DNA of 64,000 nt from a virus, in the IMG/VR virus record IMGVR_UViG_3300008113_000014, positions 1-64,000 of that record. The stretch is one strand, 5' to 3'. This document shows positions 48,484 to 57,009 of the stretch, one piece after another. Position 1 is the first letter of the stretch. Each line of letters starts with the position of its first letter. The notes beneath the pieces were generated by a model. The model saw nothing but the letters and a program-made list of their open reading frames with translations. It was not told the origin of the DNA and did no database searches. Both the position numbers and the translations under genes were made by a program.

Positions 48484-51429
48484 CTATGCTTTTATATCTC
48501 CAGATAGTAACCATGCATCTGTTGCTACCTTTGTAAGTGTAGCAGATGAGTAGAGTGCTCTTAGAGTATTTCCTGGTGCTGCATAGATTGTTACTCCAGC
48601 TGCTGCTACAAAGTTTGCTCCACCTGCTCCAGATGATTGCCAGAAACTAATTGATGTTCCTACTGGAAAAGCAGTTGTTGCCATAGTTGGAACCGTTACT
48701 GCATATGCTCCTGAAATTTGAATTAACTGATCTCTCAGAGCAAGCCCACCTGTTGATAAGTTGTAGGCTGCTCCAATTGTAGTTGTTGTAGTTGTTAGTG
48801 ATGGTACACCAGCTTTTGTCTGAGTACCGTCTGTAAACGCTACACCTGAAGCAGAGGCTGTAATTAAACCTGATGCTGTAACTGCTGCTGCATTTACAGT
48901 GCCTGTGAATGTTGGTGATGCTAGAGGTGCTTTATTTCCAAGTGCAGTTGTAATGGTTGCTGCGTAGTTTGCATCATCACCAAGTGCTGCTGCGAGTTCA
49001 TCAAGAGTGTTAAGTGCTGCTGGTGCACCAGTTGTTAAAATAGCAAGTTCTTGCTGAACGAAACTTGTTGTAGCAACTTGTGTTGTATTAGTTCCAGTTG
49101 CTGCAAGTGGTGCAGTTGGTGTTCCAGTAAGAGCTGGAGATGCTAATGGTGCCTTAAGTCCTAGGTCTGTAGTAAGACCTGAAATTTTAGACTGAGCAAT
49201 TCCTGCTGCTGAAGCAATATCTCCATCAACAATTGTTCCATCTGCAATCATTCCTGATGTAACAGTTCCTGCTGGAAGAGTTACAGTGCCTGTAAATGTA
49301 GGTGATGCAAGTGGAGCCTTAAGAGCAAGTGCTGTTGATGTAGCATCTGAAATTGGCTTAAGTGCATCTGATGTATTGTCTGCGTTACCAAGGCCAACCA
49401 TAGACTTGGTTACACCAGAAACGGTGCCAGTAAATGTTGGTGAGGCAATTGGGGCTTTAAGATCAAGTGCTGCTTGTGTAGCGCTTGATATTGGTTTTAG
49501 AGAATCTGTTGTGTTGTCAACGTTAGCAAGACCTACCATTGTCTTAGTTATACCAGCAACGGTGCCAGTAAATGTTGGAGATTCAAGTGTAGCGTAACCT
49601 GAAATTAGTGCTCCTGTAGGTATTGTAACTGTTCCTGTAAATGTTGGTGAGGCAATTGGGGCACGTAGACCAAGAGCAGTTTGTGTTGCTGTTGAAACTG
49701 GCTTTGCAGTATCTGCTGTGTTATCAACGTTTCCAAGACCTACGTGTGCTTTTGTAACACCAGAAACTGTTCCTGTAAATGTTGGTGAAGCTAGTGGAGC
49801 ATATGTAGATGCTGCTGTAGAAGATGCAAGCTTAAGATCAAGCTGTGTTTGTGTAGCAGTTGAGATTGGTTTGTTTGCGTCTGTTGTGTTATCAACATTT
49901 CCAAGGCCAACGTGTGCTTTTGTAACACCAGCAACTGTTCCTGTGAATGTTGGAGAAGAAAGTGGAGCGTATGTTGTGCTAGCAGCTACTGCTCCAAGCT
50001 TTGAAGCAAGTTGTGTTTGAATATTTTCAGTTAATCCATCAAGGTATCCAATTTCAGTATTAGATACTGAACCAACAGTTAATGATGTTGCTTCAAGTGC
50101 ACCAACTGCAAGGTCATCAAGTGATCCTTGTCCAAAATTAACAGTAGTTGTTGGTGCATCAGCAACTCCCTTAAACAGTTTCCATTTTGCATCAGATGAG
50201 TCCTTTACAAAACCTTGATGTTTAGCTGTTCCATCGTTGTATGAGCCTACAAAACCAATATCTACAAGGTTGGCAGCATTACCACTACCAAGATAAATTA
50301 CTGGGTCTTCAACTGTAAGATTTGTTGTGTTTACAGTTGCACTTGTTCCAGAAACTGTTAAGTTACCGTCAACAATTAAATCATTGCTAACTGTAAGGTT
50401 GACTGCAGTTGCTGTACCAGTTAATGCTGGGCTAGCAAGAGGTGCCTTAAGATCAAGTGCTGTTTGTGTAGCGGTTGAAACTGGCTTTGCTGCATCTGAA
50501 GTATTATTTACATCTGCAAGTCCAACATGTGCCTTTGTTACACCGCTTACAGTTCCAGTAAATGTTGGGGATGCGATAGGTGCTTTAAGGTCAAGCGCTG
50601 CTTGTGTGGCTGTTGAGATTTGCTTATTTGCGTCTGATGTATCGTCTACGCTTGTAAGGCCAACCATTGCTTTTGTAATACCAGATACAGTTCCTGTAAA
50701 TGTTGGGGAAGCAATTGTGGCTCTAAGATTAATTTGATTTTGAACATTAGCTGAAAGTCCATTAAGGTATCCAATTTCAGTATCGTCAACGTTTGCAACT
50801 TTTGCCTGGAATGCTGTTGCATCAACGGCAAGTGAAATTGTGTTTCCAGGATCACTGTATGTCTTTAAAAGACCATTTCCAGCAACTATAGCAGTGTCAA
50901 TAGCATCCTGTGAAAGTTCTGCAATGTCTGCTGAGTTTGCCTTTAAATTCAGTGCAGTCTGTGTAGCTGTAGAAACAGGCTTATCAGCATCTGATGTATT
51001 GTCAACATTTCCAAGACCAACATCTCCCTTTACCAATCCTGCTGGAGATGTAATAGTTTTATTTGTTAAAGTTTGTGTTCCTGTTGTTGTAACTAAAAGT
51101 GAAGTATCTGCAATACCGTGGATGGCTGTTGTATCTGCTTGGTGGTTTGAAAGGTTTGTGGCAACTGTTGTAAAGAAAGCTGGATCATCGCCAATTGCTG
51201 CTGCAAGCTCATCAAGAGAGTTGAGTAGTCCTGGCGCACCTGCAATTGTTGTAGCAAGGTCAACGAAGTATGCTAGGTTTACCCAGTGGTTTACTCCATC
51301 ACCAATCTTAAATTTATTTGTGTCTGACTCATAACCAATTTCACCTATTGCTAGAATTGGCCCATTTCCACTATTTGTAGAGATCCACTGCGCTGCAGTG
51401 CCTCTACGTTGTTGCATTCTTGTTGCCAT
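48484..51429 (-). CDS. Repeat-rich long tail fibre (981 aa)
   Basis: A 981-residue fibre. The first 60 residues (M-Q-Q-R-R-G-T-A, then A-I-G-E-I-G-Y-E-S-D-T-N-K-F-K-I-G-D-G) form the common phage N-terminal attachment domain found in many tail hyaluronidase/fibre proteins. It is followed by seven copies of a roughly 45-residue unit containing G-L-x-[NSD]-[VA]-[DN]-[DN]-T-[STA]-D-x-x-K-x-[IV]-S-[TSD]-A and S-P-T-F-T-G-T-V, the Phage_fiber_2 type repeat. The C-terminal 80 residues look like a tip domain. A GGAGGAG site and an extended -10 lie upstream. Confidence 0.88.
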   Translation of the reverse strand: MATRMQQRRGTAAQWISTNSGNGPILAIGEIGYESDTNKFKIGDGVNHWVNLAYFVDLATTIAGAPGLLNSLDELAAAIGDDPAFFTTVATNLSNHQADTTAIHGIADTSLLVTTTGTQTLTNKTITSPAGLVKGDVGLGNVDNTSDADKPVSTATQTALNLKANSADIAELSQDAIDTAIVAGNGLLKTYSDPGNTISLAVDATAFQAKVANVDDTEIGYLNGLSANVQNQINLRATIASPTFTGTVSGITKAMVGLTSVDDTSDANKQISTATQAALDLKAPIASPTFTGTVSGVTKAHVGLADVNNTSDAAKPVSTATQTALDLKAPLASPALTGTATAVNLTVSNDLIVDGNLTVSGTSATVNTTNLTVEDPVIYLGSGNAANLVDIGFVGSYNDGTAKHQGFVKDSSDAKWKLFKGVADAPTTTVNFGQGSLDDLAVGALEATSLTVGSVSNTEIGYLDGLTENIQTQLASKLGAVAASTTYAPLSSPTFTGTVAGVTKAHVGLGNVDNTTDANKPISTATQTQLDLKLASSTAASTYAPLASPTFTGTVSGVTKAHVGLGNVDNTADTAKPVSTATQTALGLRAPIASPTFTGTVTIPTGALISGYATLESPTFTGTVAGITKTMVGLANVDNTTDSLKPISSATQAALDLKAPIASPTFTGTVSGVTKSMVGLGNADNTSDALKPISDATSTALALKAPLASPTFTGTVTLPAGTVTSGMIADGTIVDGDIASAAGIAQSKISGLTTDLGLKAPLASPALTGTPTAPLAATGTNTTQVATTSFVQQELAILTTGAPAALNTLDELAAALGDDANYAATITTALGNKAPLASPTFTGTVNAAAVTASGLITASASGVAFTDGTQTKAGVPSLTTTTTTIGAAYNLSTGGLALRDQLIQISGAYAVTVPTMATTAFPVGTSISFWQSSGAGGANFVAAAGVTIYAAPGNTLRALYSSATLTKVATDAWLLSGDIKA
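48900..50720 (-). repeat. Tandem DNA repeats in tail fibre gene
   Basis: Multiple diverged copies of a module coding A-S-P-T-F-T-G-T-V (for example near 49290, 49440, 49570, 49760, 49940 and 50550). Copy-number change by recombination is plausible here. Confidence 0.75.
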
Positions 51430-51459
51430 TTACTTGCTCCTCCAGGTATCAGTAGTAAT

Positions 51460-51465
51460 ATTATA
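51460..51465 (-). promoter_or_regulatory. Extended -10 promoter for tail fibre gene
   Basis: Minus-strand TGTTATAAT, about 31 bases before the ATG at 51429, with GGAGGAG in the leader. Confidence 0.55.
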
Positions 51466-51472
51466 ACAGATT

Positions 51473-51925
51473 TTAATTGAAGTTATCAATTGAACTTCCG
51501 CCATCCCACGTTTCTGTGAATACAGTAGTATTGTATGCACCAGTTTCTATTAGTGCCCCCACTGTGTCATATGATCCACCCTCAATAAATATACTTGCAA
51601 GCATACCATTTCCATCAATAGATGTATCGTGAATATGCTCCTGCAATAATTCTGCATCTGCCATATTTGCTAAAGCAGCCCACTGATTATTATAATAAAC
51701 ATGTACTCTGTTATAAACAGTATCGTAGTACAACTGTCCATTTGTTGGACTTGCAGGAGCTGTTGATGATACAGCCATACCTCCTGTTAATGAATCTACG
51801 TACTCCTTAGTTGCTGCATGTGTTGCAATAGTAGGAGTTCCTACTGTTACCGCACCGCCGAAAGTTCCACCAAGGCCAACGATTATGCCATTCTTGACTT
51901 TAAAATCTTTGTTAACCGTTGACAC
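51473..51925 (-). CDS. Short fibre-like protein (150 aa)
   Basis: Starts at a GTG with AAGGAG. The N-terminus (V-N-K-D-F-K-V-K-N-G) is the same attachment motif as in the next fibre gene, and the remainder has A-T-K-E-Y-V-D-S-L and a G-Q-L-Y-Y-D-T-V-Y-N-R-V-H-V-Y-Y-N-N-Q-W segment common in fibre and collar proteins. It may be a short fibre or adaptor that joins fibre subunits. Confidence 0.7.
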   Translation of the reverse strand: MSTVNKDFKVKNGIIVGLGGTFGGAVTVGTPTIATHAATKEYVDSLTGGMAVSSTAPASPTNGQLYYDTVYNRVHVYYNNQWAALANMADAELLQEHIHDTSIDGNGMLASIFIEGGSYDTVGALIETGAYNTTVFTETWDGGSSIDNFN

Positions 51926-51945
51926 TTGGTTTCTCCTTTGTTAGA

Positions 51946-53913
51946 TTACTTTAGTAGTGTTCCAACAACAGTGACTGTTGAGGAGTTGTTAGCAGTAGTT
52001 ACTAGAAGTTGTACATTTGATCCGCTGACGCCTGCTGATATAGTCATCGCTGAACCATTTGTTCCAATTGTTCCATACTCTGTTATTGCAATATTGTCAG
52101 CTGTATCAAGTGTTAATAAAACCTTTGATATTTCTGTATGGACTCCATAAGCGGTCTTAACCAAGAACTCTGCTGAACGATAGTCTGCCTTAGCAAAAGC
52201 GTATGCTACATTTGAAGCACTTGCTGTTGGTACAGAAATTGTTGCAGCTACCTGAGTTGCAAGAGAGTTGATATCAACTTCTGTAAAGTTTGGAACAACT
52301 GCTTCAAGAGCAGTTACTGCACGAGCATTTGTGAAGTACTTATTTGTACCTTCTGCAAGGTCAGTTGTTGTAGAATCTGCTACACCGTTTTCTGCGGTAA
52401 TAACAAGACCTGTACCTGAACCAGTGATTGTAATGTTAGTCTTTGTAGCACTAGTCAAAAGATCTGCTGCTGAAGACTTGGCACGAGCATCTGTGAAGTA
52501 TAGGCTTCCTGATTCTGCTACATCAGAAGTAACAAGTGCATCTGCGTGAGCAATTGCAGCTGCTTGTGCAGCGTTAGCCTTTGAAGTAGCGTCAGCTGCT
52601 GCTGTAGAAACTGATGCAGCATCTCCAGAAACTCTTAGTGCTGCTTCTGCAGCAACCTTTGAAGTAGCATCTGCAGCTGCAGTTGATACTGAGGCTGCAT
52701 CTCCAGAAACTCTTAGTGCTGCTTCTGCTGCTACCTTAGATGTTGCATCTGAGGCTGCGGTGCTGACTGATGCAGCATCACCTGATACTCTAAGTGCTGC
52801 TTCTGAAGCAACCTTTGCTGTTGCATCGGCTGATGCTGTTGCCTCTGCTGCTGTCTGGGCTGCGTCTGCTTCTGCCTTAGCAAATGCTGTTGTAGCAATC
52901 TGAGTTGTATCAGTATTTGCTGCTGCAGTCGGTGCTGTTGGTACACCAGTAAGCGCTGGTGAAGCAAGTGGGGCTTTTGTTCCCAAAGCTGTTGTAATAG
53001 TTGTTGTGTAATTAGCGTCATCATTAATTGCTGCTGCTAATTCATTTAATGTATTAAGAAGTGCTGGTGCACCATCAACAAGATTATCTACTGCGGTTCC
53101 AATTGCTGTGTTGCGGTTTGTAACTTCTGTTGCAATTGCTGCTGAGATTGCTGATGCACTTGCTGACGCTGCTGCGTCAATTGCTTCCGTCTTGGCAGTT
53201 GCTACGTTTGCAGTAGTTGCAAGAAGAGCCGTGTTTGCAATTCCATGAACGTTTGTTGTGTCTGATTCGTGTGAAGAAAGTGCTGCTGCAGCTGTTGCCT
53301 CTGCTGCTGCTTGAGCGGCGTTGGCCTTAGATGTTGCATCTGCTGATGCAGTTGCTACTGAGGCTGAGTCGCCTGATACTCTAAGTGCTGCTTCTGCAGC
53401 GACTTTAGATGTAGCGTCTGATGCTGCTGTTGCTTCTGCTGCAGTTTTAGCTGCTGCTGCTGCACCGTATGCGTCATAAGTATTTGCTGTTACAGATACT
53501 GCACCTGTTGAATCATTATATGAAAGACCAGTTCCAACATTGTTTCCAATGGCATCTTGTGCTCTTTCATCTGTGAAGTAAAGGTTTGTTCCTTCTGCAA
53601 GATCTGCAGTGTCATGGTTTGAAAGGCTTGAAACTGTTCCAGTTACGTCACCTGTTACGTTGCCTGTTAAATTACCAGTTACGTTACCTGTTAAGGCTGC
53701 TGTAACTGTTCCTGCTGCAAAGTTACCATTAGCATCACGCTTTACAACTGTGTTTGCAGTGTTAGCAGATGTTGATGTACCGCCAATAAGACCAACTATG
53801 TAGTCTTGATCTGCTTGCTTCTTTGTAAGAATGTCAAAATTGTTGACTGTAGCTGTTGTACCTTCAACAATGAGCCCATTCTTTACCTTAAAGTCTTTAT
53901 TTACTGTTGCCAT
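51946..53913 (-). CDS. Repeat-rich tail fibre (655 aa)
   Basis: Begins M-A-T-V-N-K-D-F-K-V-K-N-G. Its shaft contains beta-prism-like L-T-G-N-V-T-G repeats, the Y-F-T-D-x-R-A fibre motif, and alanine-rich coiled segments with four copies of V-A-x-E-A-A-L-R-V-S-G-D. The C-terminal 110 residues form a compact beta domain. Several blocks (L-N-E-L-A-A-A-I, A-P-L-A-S-P-A-L-T-G) match the fibre at 48484-51429, so these genes share modules. SD is AAGGAG. Confidence 0.85.
   Translation of the reverse strand: MATVNKDFKVKNGLIVEGTTATVNNFDILTKKQADQDYIVGLIGGTSTSANTANTVVKRDANGNFAAGTVTAALTGNVTGNLTGNVTGDVTGTVSSLSNHDTADLAEGTNLYFTDERAQDAIGNNVGTGLSYNDSTGAVSVTANTYDAYGAAAAAKTAAEATAASDATSKVAAEAALRVSGDSASVATASADATSKANAAQAAAEATAAAALSSHESDTTNVHGIANTALLATTANVATAKTEAIDAAASASASAISAAIATEVTNRNTAIGTAVDNLVDGAPALLNTLNELAAAINDDANYTTTITTALGTKAPLASPALTGVPTAPTAAANTDTTQIATTAFAKAEADAAQTAAEATASADATAKVASEAALRVSGDAASVSTAASDATSKVAAEAALRVSGDAASVSTAAADATSKVAAEAALRVSGDAASVSTAAADATSKANAAQAAAIAHADALVTSDVAESGSLYFTDARAKSSAADLLTSATKTNITITGSGTGLVITAENGVADSTTTDLAEGTNKYFTNARAVTALEAVVPNFTEVDINSLATQVAATISVPTASASNVAYAFAKADYRSAEFLVKTAYGVHTEISKVLLTLDTADNIAITEYGTIGTNGSAMTISAGVSGSNVQLLVTTANNSSTVTVVGTLLK
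52590..52850 (-). repeat. Coiled-coil coding tandem repeats
   Basis: Three adjacent near-identical units of about 75-80 bases coding V-A-A-E-A-A-L-R-V-S-G-D-A-A-S-V-S-T-A, with a fourth, more diverged copy near 53370. Confidence 0.75.
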
Positions 53914-53931
53914 TTCTTATCTCCTTGTTGG

Positions 53932-54378
53932 TTAAGCCTTTAAACCCATACGAGCAAATCGTACGGTTATAGGCGTAATACCCACCACTGGCGTTACAGA
54001 AATATTTACTGTATCCGCCACCCTAGAGACGCTAATGGTGCCAATGTTCCCATCGTTGTCTATTGTTCCATATTCGCTGACGTTTACATTTGTACCGTCA
54101 ACAAGTATTGTTAATTCTGTTGCATAAAATTTATTATCTCCAGCAGATGTCTTCTTTATAGAGATTAAGTATTTAACCATTCTCCAGACTGTACCGTCAA
54201 AGTTGTCAATTACTGTTGCATTCTGAATGTCTGAAATAGTATTTTCATTGTTACCAGAAGTACCTAGGTCTGTTGCCTGTGCTGCTGTTGAATCAATTAG
54301 GTTTTCGTAGTCCGTTTGTGATGGACGATCACCTGTTTGAAATGTGGTTTTTACTGTGCTAAGCGGTAGTCTGGACAT
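53932..54378 (-). CDS. Fibre-associated protein (148 aa)
   Basis: A 148-residue protein with an N-terminal helix (K-T-T-F-Q-T-G-D-R-P-S-Q-T-D-Y-E-N-L-I-D) typical of small fibre-attachment proteins and a C-terminal beta domain that resembles the end of the 655-aa fibre (N-V-S-E-Y-G-T-I-D). The ATG coincides with the predicted transcript start. It probably joins fibres to the virion or forms a small tip. Confidence 0.65.
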   Translation of the reverse strand: MSRLPLSTVKTTFQTGDRPSQTDYENLIDSTAAQATDLGTSGNNENTISDIQNATVIDNFDGTVWRMVKYLISIKKTSAGDNKFYATELTILVDGTNVNVSEYGTIDNDGNIGTISVSRVADTVNISVTPVVGITPITVRFARMGLKA

Positions 54379-54384
54379 ATGCCC

Positions 54385-54390
54385 ATTATA
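54385..54390 (-). promoter_or_regulatory. Extended -10 promoter, leaderless
   Basis: Minus-strand TGATATAAT; position +1 falls on the A of the ATG at 54378. Confidence 0.6.
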
Positions 54391-54401
54391 TCATATTTAT
54401 A

Positions 54402-54626
54402 TCAAAGTATATAGTTACTAAAGCCAATAATTTGCAACGGGATTGGTACAACAGTAGATAAACCACTAGCCTCAATCCGTATTGCTGTTAATCTAATTCT
54501 AAAGGGTAAAACAGAGTTAATTGTAACATTTTTACTTGGTGCCCTGACAGATGCTTTTATTGAAAGATCTTGTTCAATTCTTTTTGTAAATACTGGCTGC
54601 TTGTCATAAATCTTAACATTAGCCAT
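54402..54626 (-). CDS. Small structural protein (74 aa)
   Basis: A 74-residue beta-rich protein starting at TAATG overlapping the stop of the previous gene. It includes K-Q-P-V-F-T-K-R-I-E-Q-D-L-S-I and short hydrophobic strands. It lies in a run of fibre-related genes. Function unknown. Confidence 0.55.
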   Translation of the reverse strand: MANVKIYDKQPVFTKRIEQDLSIKASVRAPSKNVTINSVLPFRIRLTAIRIEASGLSTVVPIPLQIIGFSNYIL

Positions 54627-55039
54627 TATGCAGTCACATCTTCAAGGACAATAAGTTTGCCTTGAGCTACCGTCCAAACTATTGCATCTTGCGGTAAAGA
54701 AACCTCAATATCAAAAATATCATTTGTTCGTAGTGTTGCAGTTTGTGCTGGTGATAATGAAACAGTAAACTCACCATCTAGATCATCTGCATCTTGAATT
54801 GGAACTAAGGTTAAAAGAAGTGTTGCTGTGTCTGTTATTTCTCCAGGAACAACTGGTGTTGTAGTAGGACGCTTGATCTGCATAGAAATATTCCAGTCAG
54901 GAATTTCCAATGGTACTTTTGCATCATCTGTTAAATAAACCTTAAATGCTGCACTATCTCCCTTGACAAAAGTCCAATTAACGAATGGTGGAGCTTCTCC
55001 AATATCGTATGTAGACGCTTGTCCTCTATATGTAGCCAT
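54626..55039 (-). CDS. First gene of fibre unit (137 aa)
   Basis: A 137-residue protein when the ATG at 55039 is used; this start lies exactly at the predicted transcript start. It begins MATYRGQAST and has W-x-F-V-K-G-D-S-A-A-F-K-V-Y-L-T-D-D and beta strands of the type seen in phage proteins with a 'BppU-like' N-terminal domain (K-G-D, S-M-Q-I-K-R-P). Such proteins can form baseplate or collar rings. A longer frame upstream lacks support. Confidence 0.65.
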   Translation of the reverse strand: MATYRGQASTYDIGEAPPFVNWTFVKGDSAAFKVYLTDDAKVPLEIPDWNISMQIKRPTTTPVVPGEITDTATLLLTLVPIQDADDLDGEFTVSLSPAQTATLRTNDIFDIEVSLPQDAIVWTVAQGKLIVLEDVTA

Positions 55040-55045
55040 TTTTAT

Positions 55046-55051
55046 ATTATA
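55046..55051 (-). promoter_or_regulatory. Leaderless fibre-unit promoter
   Basis: Minus-strand TGGTATAAT in the divergent region; +1 falls on the ATG at 55039. Confidence 0.65.
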
Positions 55052-55110
55052 CCACGATGAAAATAAGAAATTAAGAGATTTAAAATAATTTAAATAAATA
55101 TCACAAAAAC

Positions 55111-55140
55111 TTGCTTTTTGGGGAATTTGGATGCTATACT
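55111..55140 (+). promoter_or_regulatory. Promoter for the lytic gene
   Basis: Plus-strand TTGCTT (55111-55116), 18-base spacer, extended -10 TGCTATACT ending at 55140. It faces away from the minus-strand promoter at 55046, so 55052-55110 is a shared divergent control region. Confidence 0.65.
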
Positions 55141-55147
55141 TAGAGAG

Positions 55148-55165
55148 TGCTACCAACTGGTAGCA
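55148..55165 (+). promoter_or_regulatory. Hairpin in lytic-gene leader
   Basis: TGCTACC / GGTAGCA with a 4-base loop, between the transcript start and the AGGAGG at 55178-55183. It could be an operator, an attenuator or a stabilising 5' structure. Confidence 0.5.
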
Positions 55166-55191
55166 TCTTTAGTCTCTAGGAGGTTATTATT

Positions 55192-55764
55192 ATGAGAAGA
55201 GATAAGAAGGTTTGGATTGGAATCCTTGCACTACTTGGGTTGGTTGCTCCTTTGAGTAATTCAGCCAATGCTTTAAATACCGAAAATAATCTAAGTAAAA
55301 CAGAAGTTCTTGCTATGCCAACCGCCAAAGCGGTTTTTTTGCTTTCTAAGCCTAAAAGTCTGGTAGCAGTAAAAAAAGACTTAAACGTTCTGCACAAGTA
55401 TCAAGATGCCATTAGTCTGACAGATCGTCAACTAAAGGAACTTCTTCATGCCGTTGGTTTCCGTGGAGAGGGCCTTGTAAAAGCTTGGGCGGTAGCTAAG
55501 AAAGAATCTAATGGTCGTCCAATGGCTTTTAATGGTAATGAAAAGACTGGGGACAATTCTTATGGTATATTCCAGATAAATATGATTGGAATGCTAAAGG
55601 ATGGTCGCAAAGAAAAGTTTGGCATTAACTTTAACAGTGAATTGTTAAACCCTGTTATTAATGCACAGGTTGCCTATCATATGAGTAATGGTGGTAAAGA
55701 TTGGTCTGCTTGGCATGGAATAACGCCAAAGACTAAGGTTTGGATGAAGAAGTTTCCTATTTAA
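55192..55764 (+). CDS. Secreted lysozyme-like transglycosylase
   Basis: A 190-residue protein with a Sec signal peptide (basic start MRRDKK, hydrophobic core, cleavage likely after A27 in SANA). The C-terminal domain is a lysozyme/SLT-fold: catalytic Glu105 in AVAKKESNGRP, then N-G-N..G-D-N-S-Y-G-I-F-Q-I-N and a final W-S-A-W-H-G. It cleaves peptidoglycan, so it could be a signal-exported endolysin or a virion exolysin. It is the only plus-strand gene, has AGGAGG and its own promoter. Its stop overlaps that of the convergent oxygenase gene by three bases. No holin was identified. Confidence 0.88.
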   Translation: MRRDKKVWIGILALLGLVAPLSNSANALNTENNLSKTEVLAMPTAKAVFLLSKPKSLVAVKKDLNVLHKYQDAISLTDRQLKELLHAVGFRGEGLVKAWAVAKKESNGRPMAFNGNEKTGDNSYGIFQINMIGMLKDGRKEKFGINFNSELLNPVINAQVAYHMSNGGKDWSAWHGITPKTKVWMKKFPI

Positions 55765-56336
55765 AAAGGAAGATCTTTATTTAACGTTACTGGGTATTCG
55801 TCATTACCCCTCATAAAGATAGTTGAAAAATATCTTGTAGTATCATTTAGGACTGGTAATGAGCCATGCAGTATTTCTCCTCCGTGAATAAGGGCAGATC
55901 CTGCTTTTGGTTTAATTGTTATTCCTAATTCTGGATAGTCAATCTCTCCACCAAGATAGTCATTATTATAGTAAATTACGATGCCGTATCCAAGATAATA
56001 CCCTTGTGGGGTTGTGTCATTATCACGATGCTGACCAATTGCTTCTTCCTCTTTAAATCTAGATATTTTTATTTCTTTTTCACAGTAATAATATGATGGG
56101 AATATGTAATCAACTTTATCAAAAATAGCAGTCTTGCAAAATTCATTATTTTCACCAAGGAATAAGCTTTTGCCATACCAAAAATCATTCTCATCACCAA
56201 TATAGTTTTTGTCATGCCATTGATCTTCAGTTGCTTGATTAATAATAGCCAAAATTGACTCTAGCTCTAAAGAATCTAAAAAGTTTTCAATTTCATAAAC
56301 ATCTTCAGCAAGTTTGTTAATTTTAAAATTATACAT
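55761..56336 (-). CDS. 2OG-Fe(II) dioxygenase, last in cassette
   Basis: A 191-residue P4H-type enzyme. The Fe ligands H-x-D are in G-Q-H-R-D-N-D and the distal His in I-L-H-G-S; the 2-oxoglutarate-binding residue is the Arg of T-T-R-Y-F. The strand motif Y-Y-N-N-D-Y-L-G-G-E-I lies between. It starts at the ATG 56336 five bases after the dehydrogenase stop; a longer TTG start is less likely. Substrate unknown. Confidence 0.88.
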   Translation of the reverse strand: MYNFKINKLAEDVYEIENFLDSLELESILAIINQATEDQWHDKNYIGDENDFWYGKSLFLGENNEFCKTAIFDKVDYIFPSYYYCEKEIKISRFKEEEAIGQHRDNDTTPQGYYLGYGIVIYYNNDYLGGEIDYPELGITIKPKAGSALIHGGEILHGSLPVLNDTTRYFSTIFMRGNDEYPVTLNKDLPF

Positions 56337-56340
56337 AGGG

Positions 56341-57009
56341 CTAACCAAATTTACTACTATTAATATGATTTAGCTCAATATGATTAATGTTAACATGGCT
56401 TGGTAGATCAGATACCCAGCGAATGCACTCTGCCATATCCTCAGCGGTAATAGCACTATCACGTCTTTCTTCTTGTGTATCAATTGTGCCTGGACAAATT
56501 TCAGTTATTTTAATACCATATTGAGGAAATTCTAGCCTCATTGTATCTACCAATGCCATCTGACCTCTTTTAGCATTAATGTAATTGCCTCCAGAACGGT
56601 ACGGAACCTTACCACCCAATGAGCTAACAAAAATAATGGTTGGGTTAGTGGACTTTTCCATTGCTGGTACAAATAACTGAGAAATATACATTGGCCCTGT
56701 TACATTAATATCATATGCAATTCTAAAGTTTGCTGGTGTTTCATTAATAATCATTGTTGGACTAGATCCACCACCTGCATTATTAACTAGCAAGTCTAAA
56801 GTGATGTCTTTATATTTTTCAGCAAATAGTTTTATTTGGTCAGAGTCTGTAACATCTATCTGATAAATTTCAACATTGTCTGAAACAAGGTCTAACATTT
56901 TAGAGATATTTCTTGATGCTGCGATTACCTTGTATCCACTTTTTTCAAGAAGCTTTACGGTTGCTCTTCCAACACCCTTGCTTGCTCCAGTAACTATTGC
57001 TGTTTTCAA
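56341..57009 (-). CDS. Short-chain dehydrogenase/reductase
   Basis: A 222-residue NAD(P)-dependent SDR. It has the Rossmann Gly motif T-G-A-S-K-G-V-G (residues 7-14), N-N-A-G (76-79), catalytic Ser130 (V-S-S-L-G-G), and Y143-x3-K147 (N-Y-I-N-A-K). It starts at a TTG directly after the previous stop codon (ATGTAATTG), consistent with the usual M-K-T-A-I-V-T-G start. It sits among the oxygenases, so it may reduce or oxidise a product made by them. Confidence 0.92.
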   Translation of the reverse strand: MKTAIVTGASKGVGRATVKLLEKSGYKVIAASRNISKMLDLVSDNVEIYQIDVTDSDQIKLFAEKYKDITLDLLVNNAGGGSSPTMIINETPANFRIAYDINVTGPMYISQLFVPAMEKSTNPTIIFVSSLGGKVPYRSGGNYINAKRGQMALVDTMRLEFPQYGIKITEICPGTIDTQEERRDSAITAEDMAECIRWVSDLPSHVNINHIELNHINSSKFG

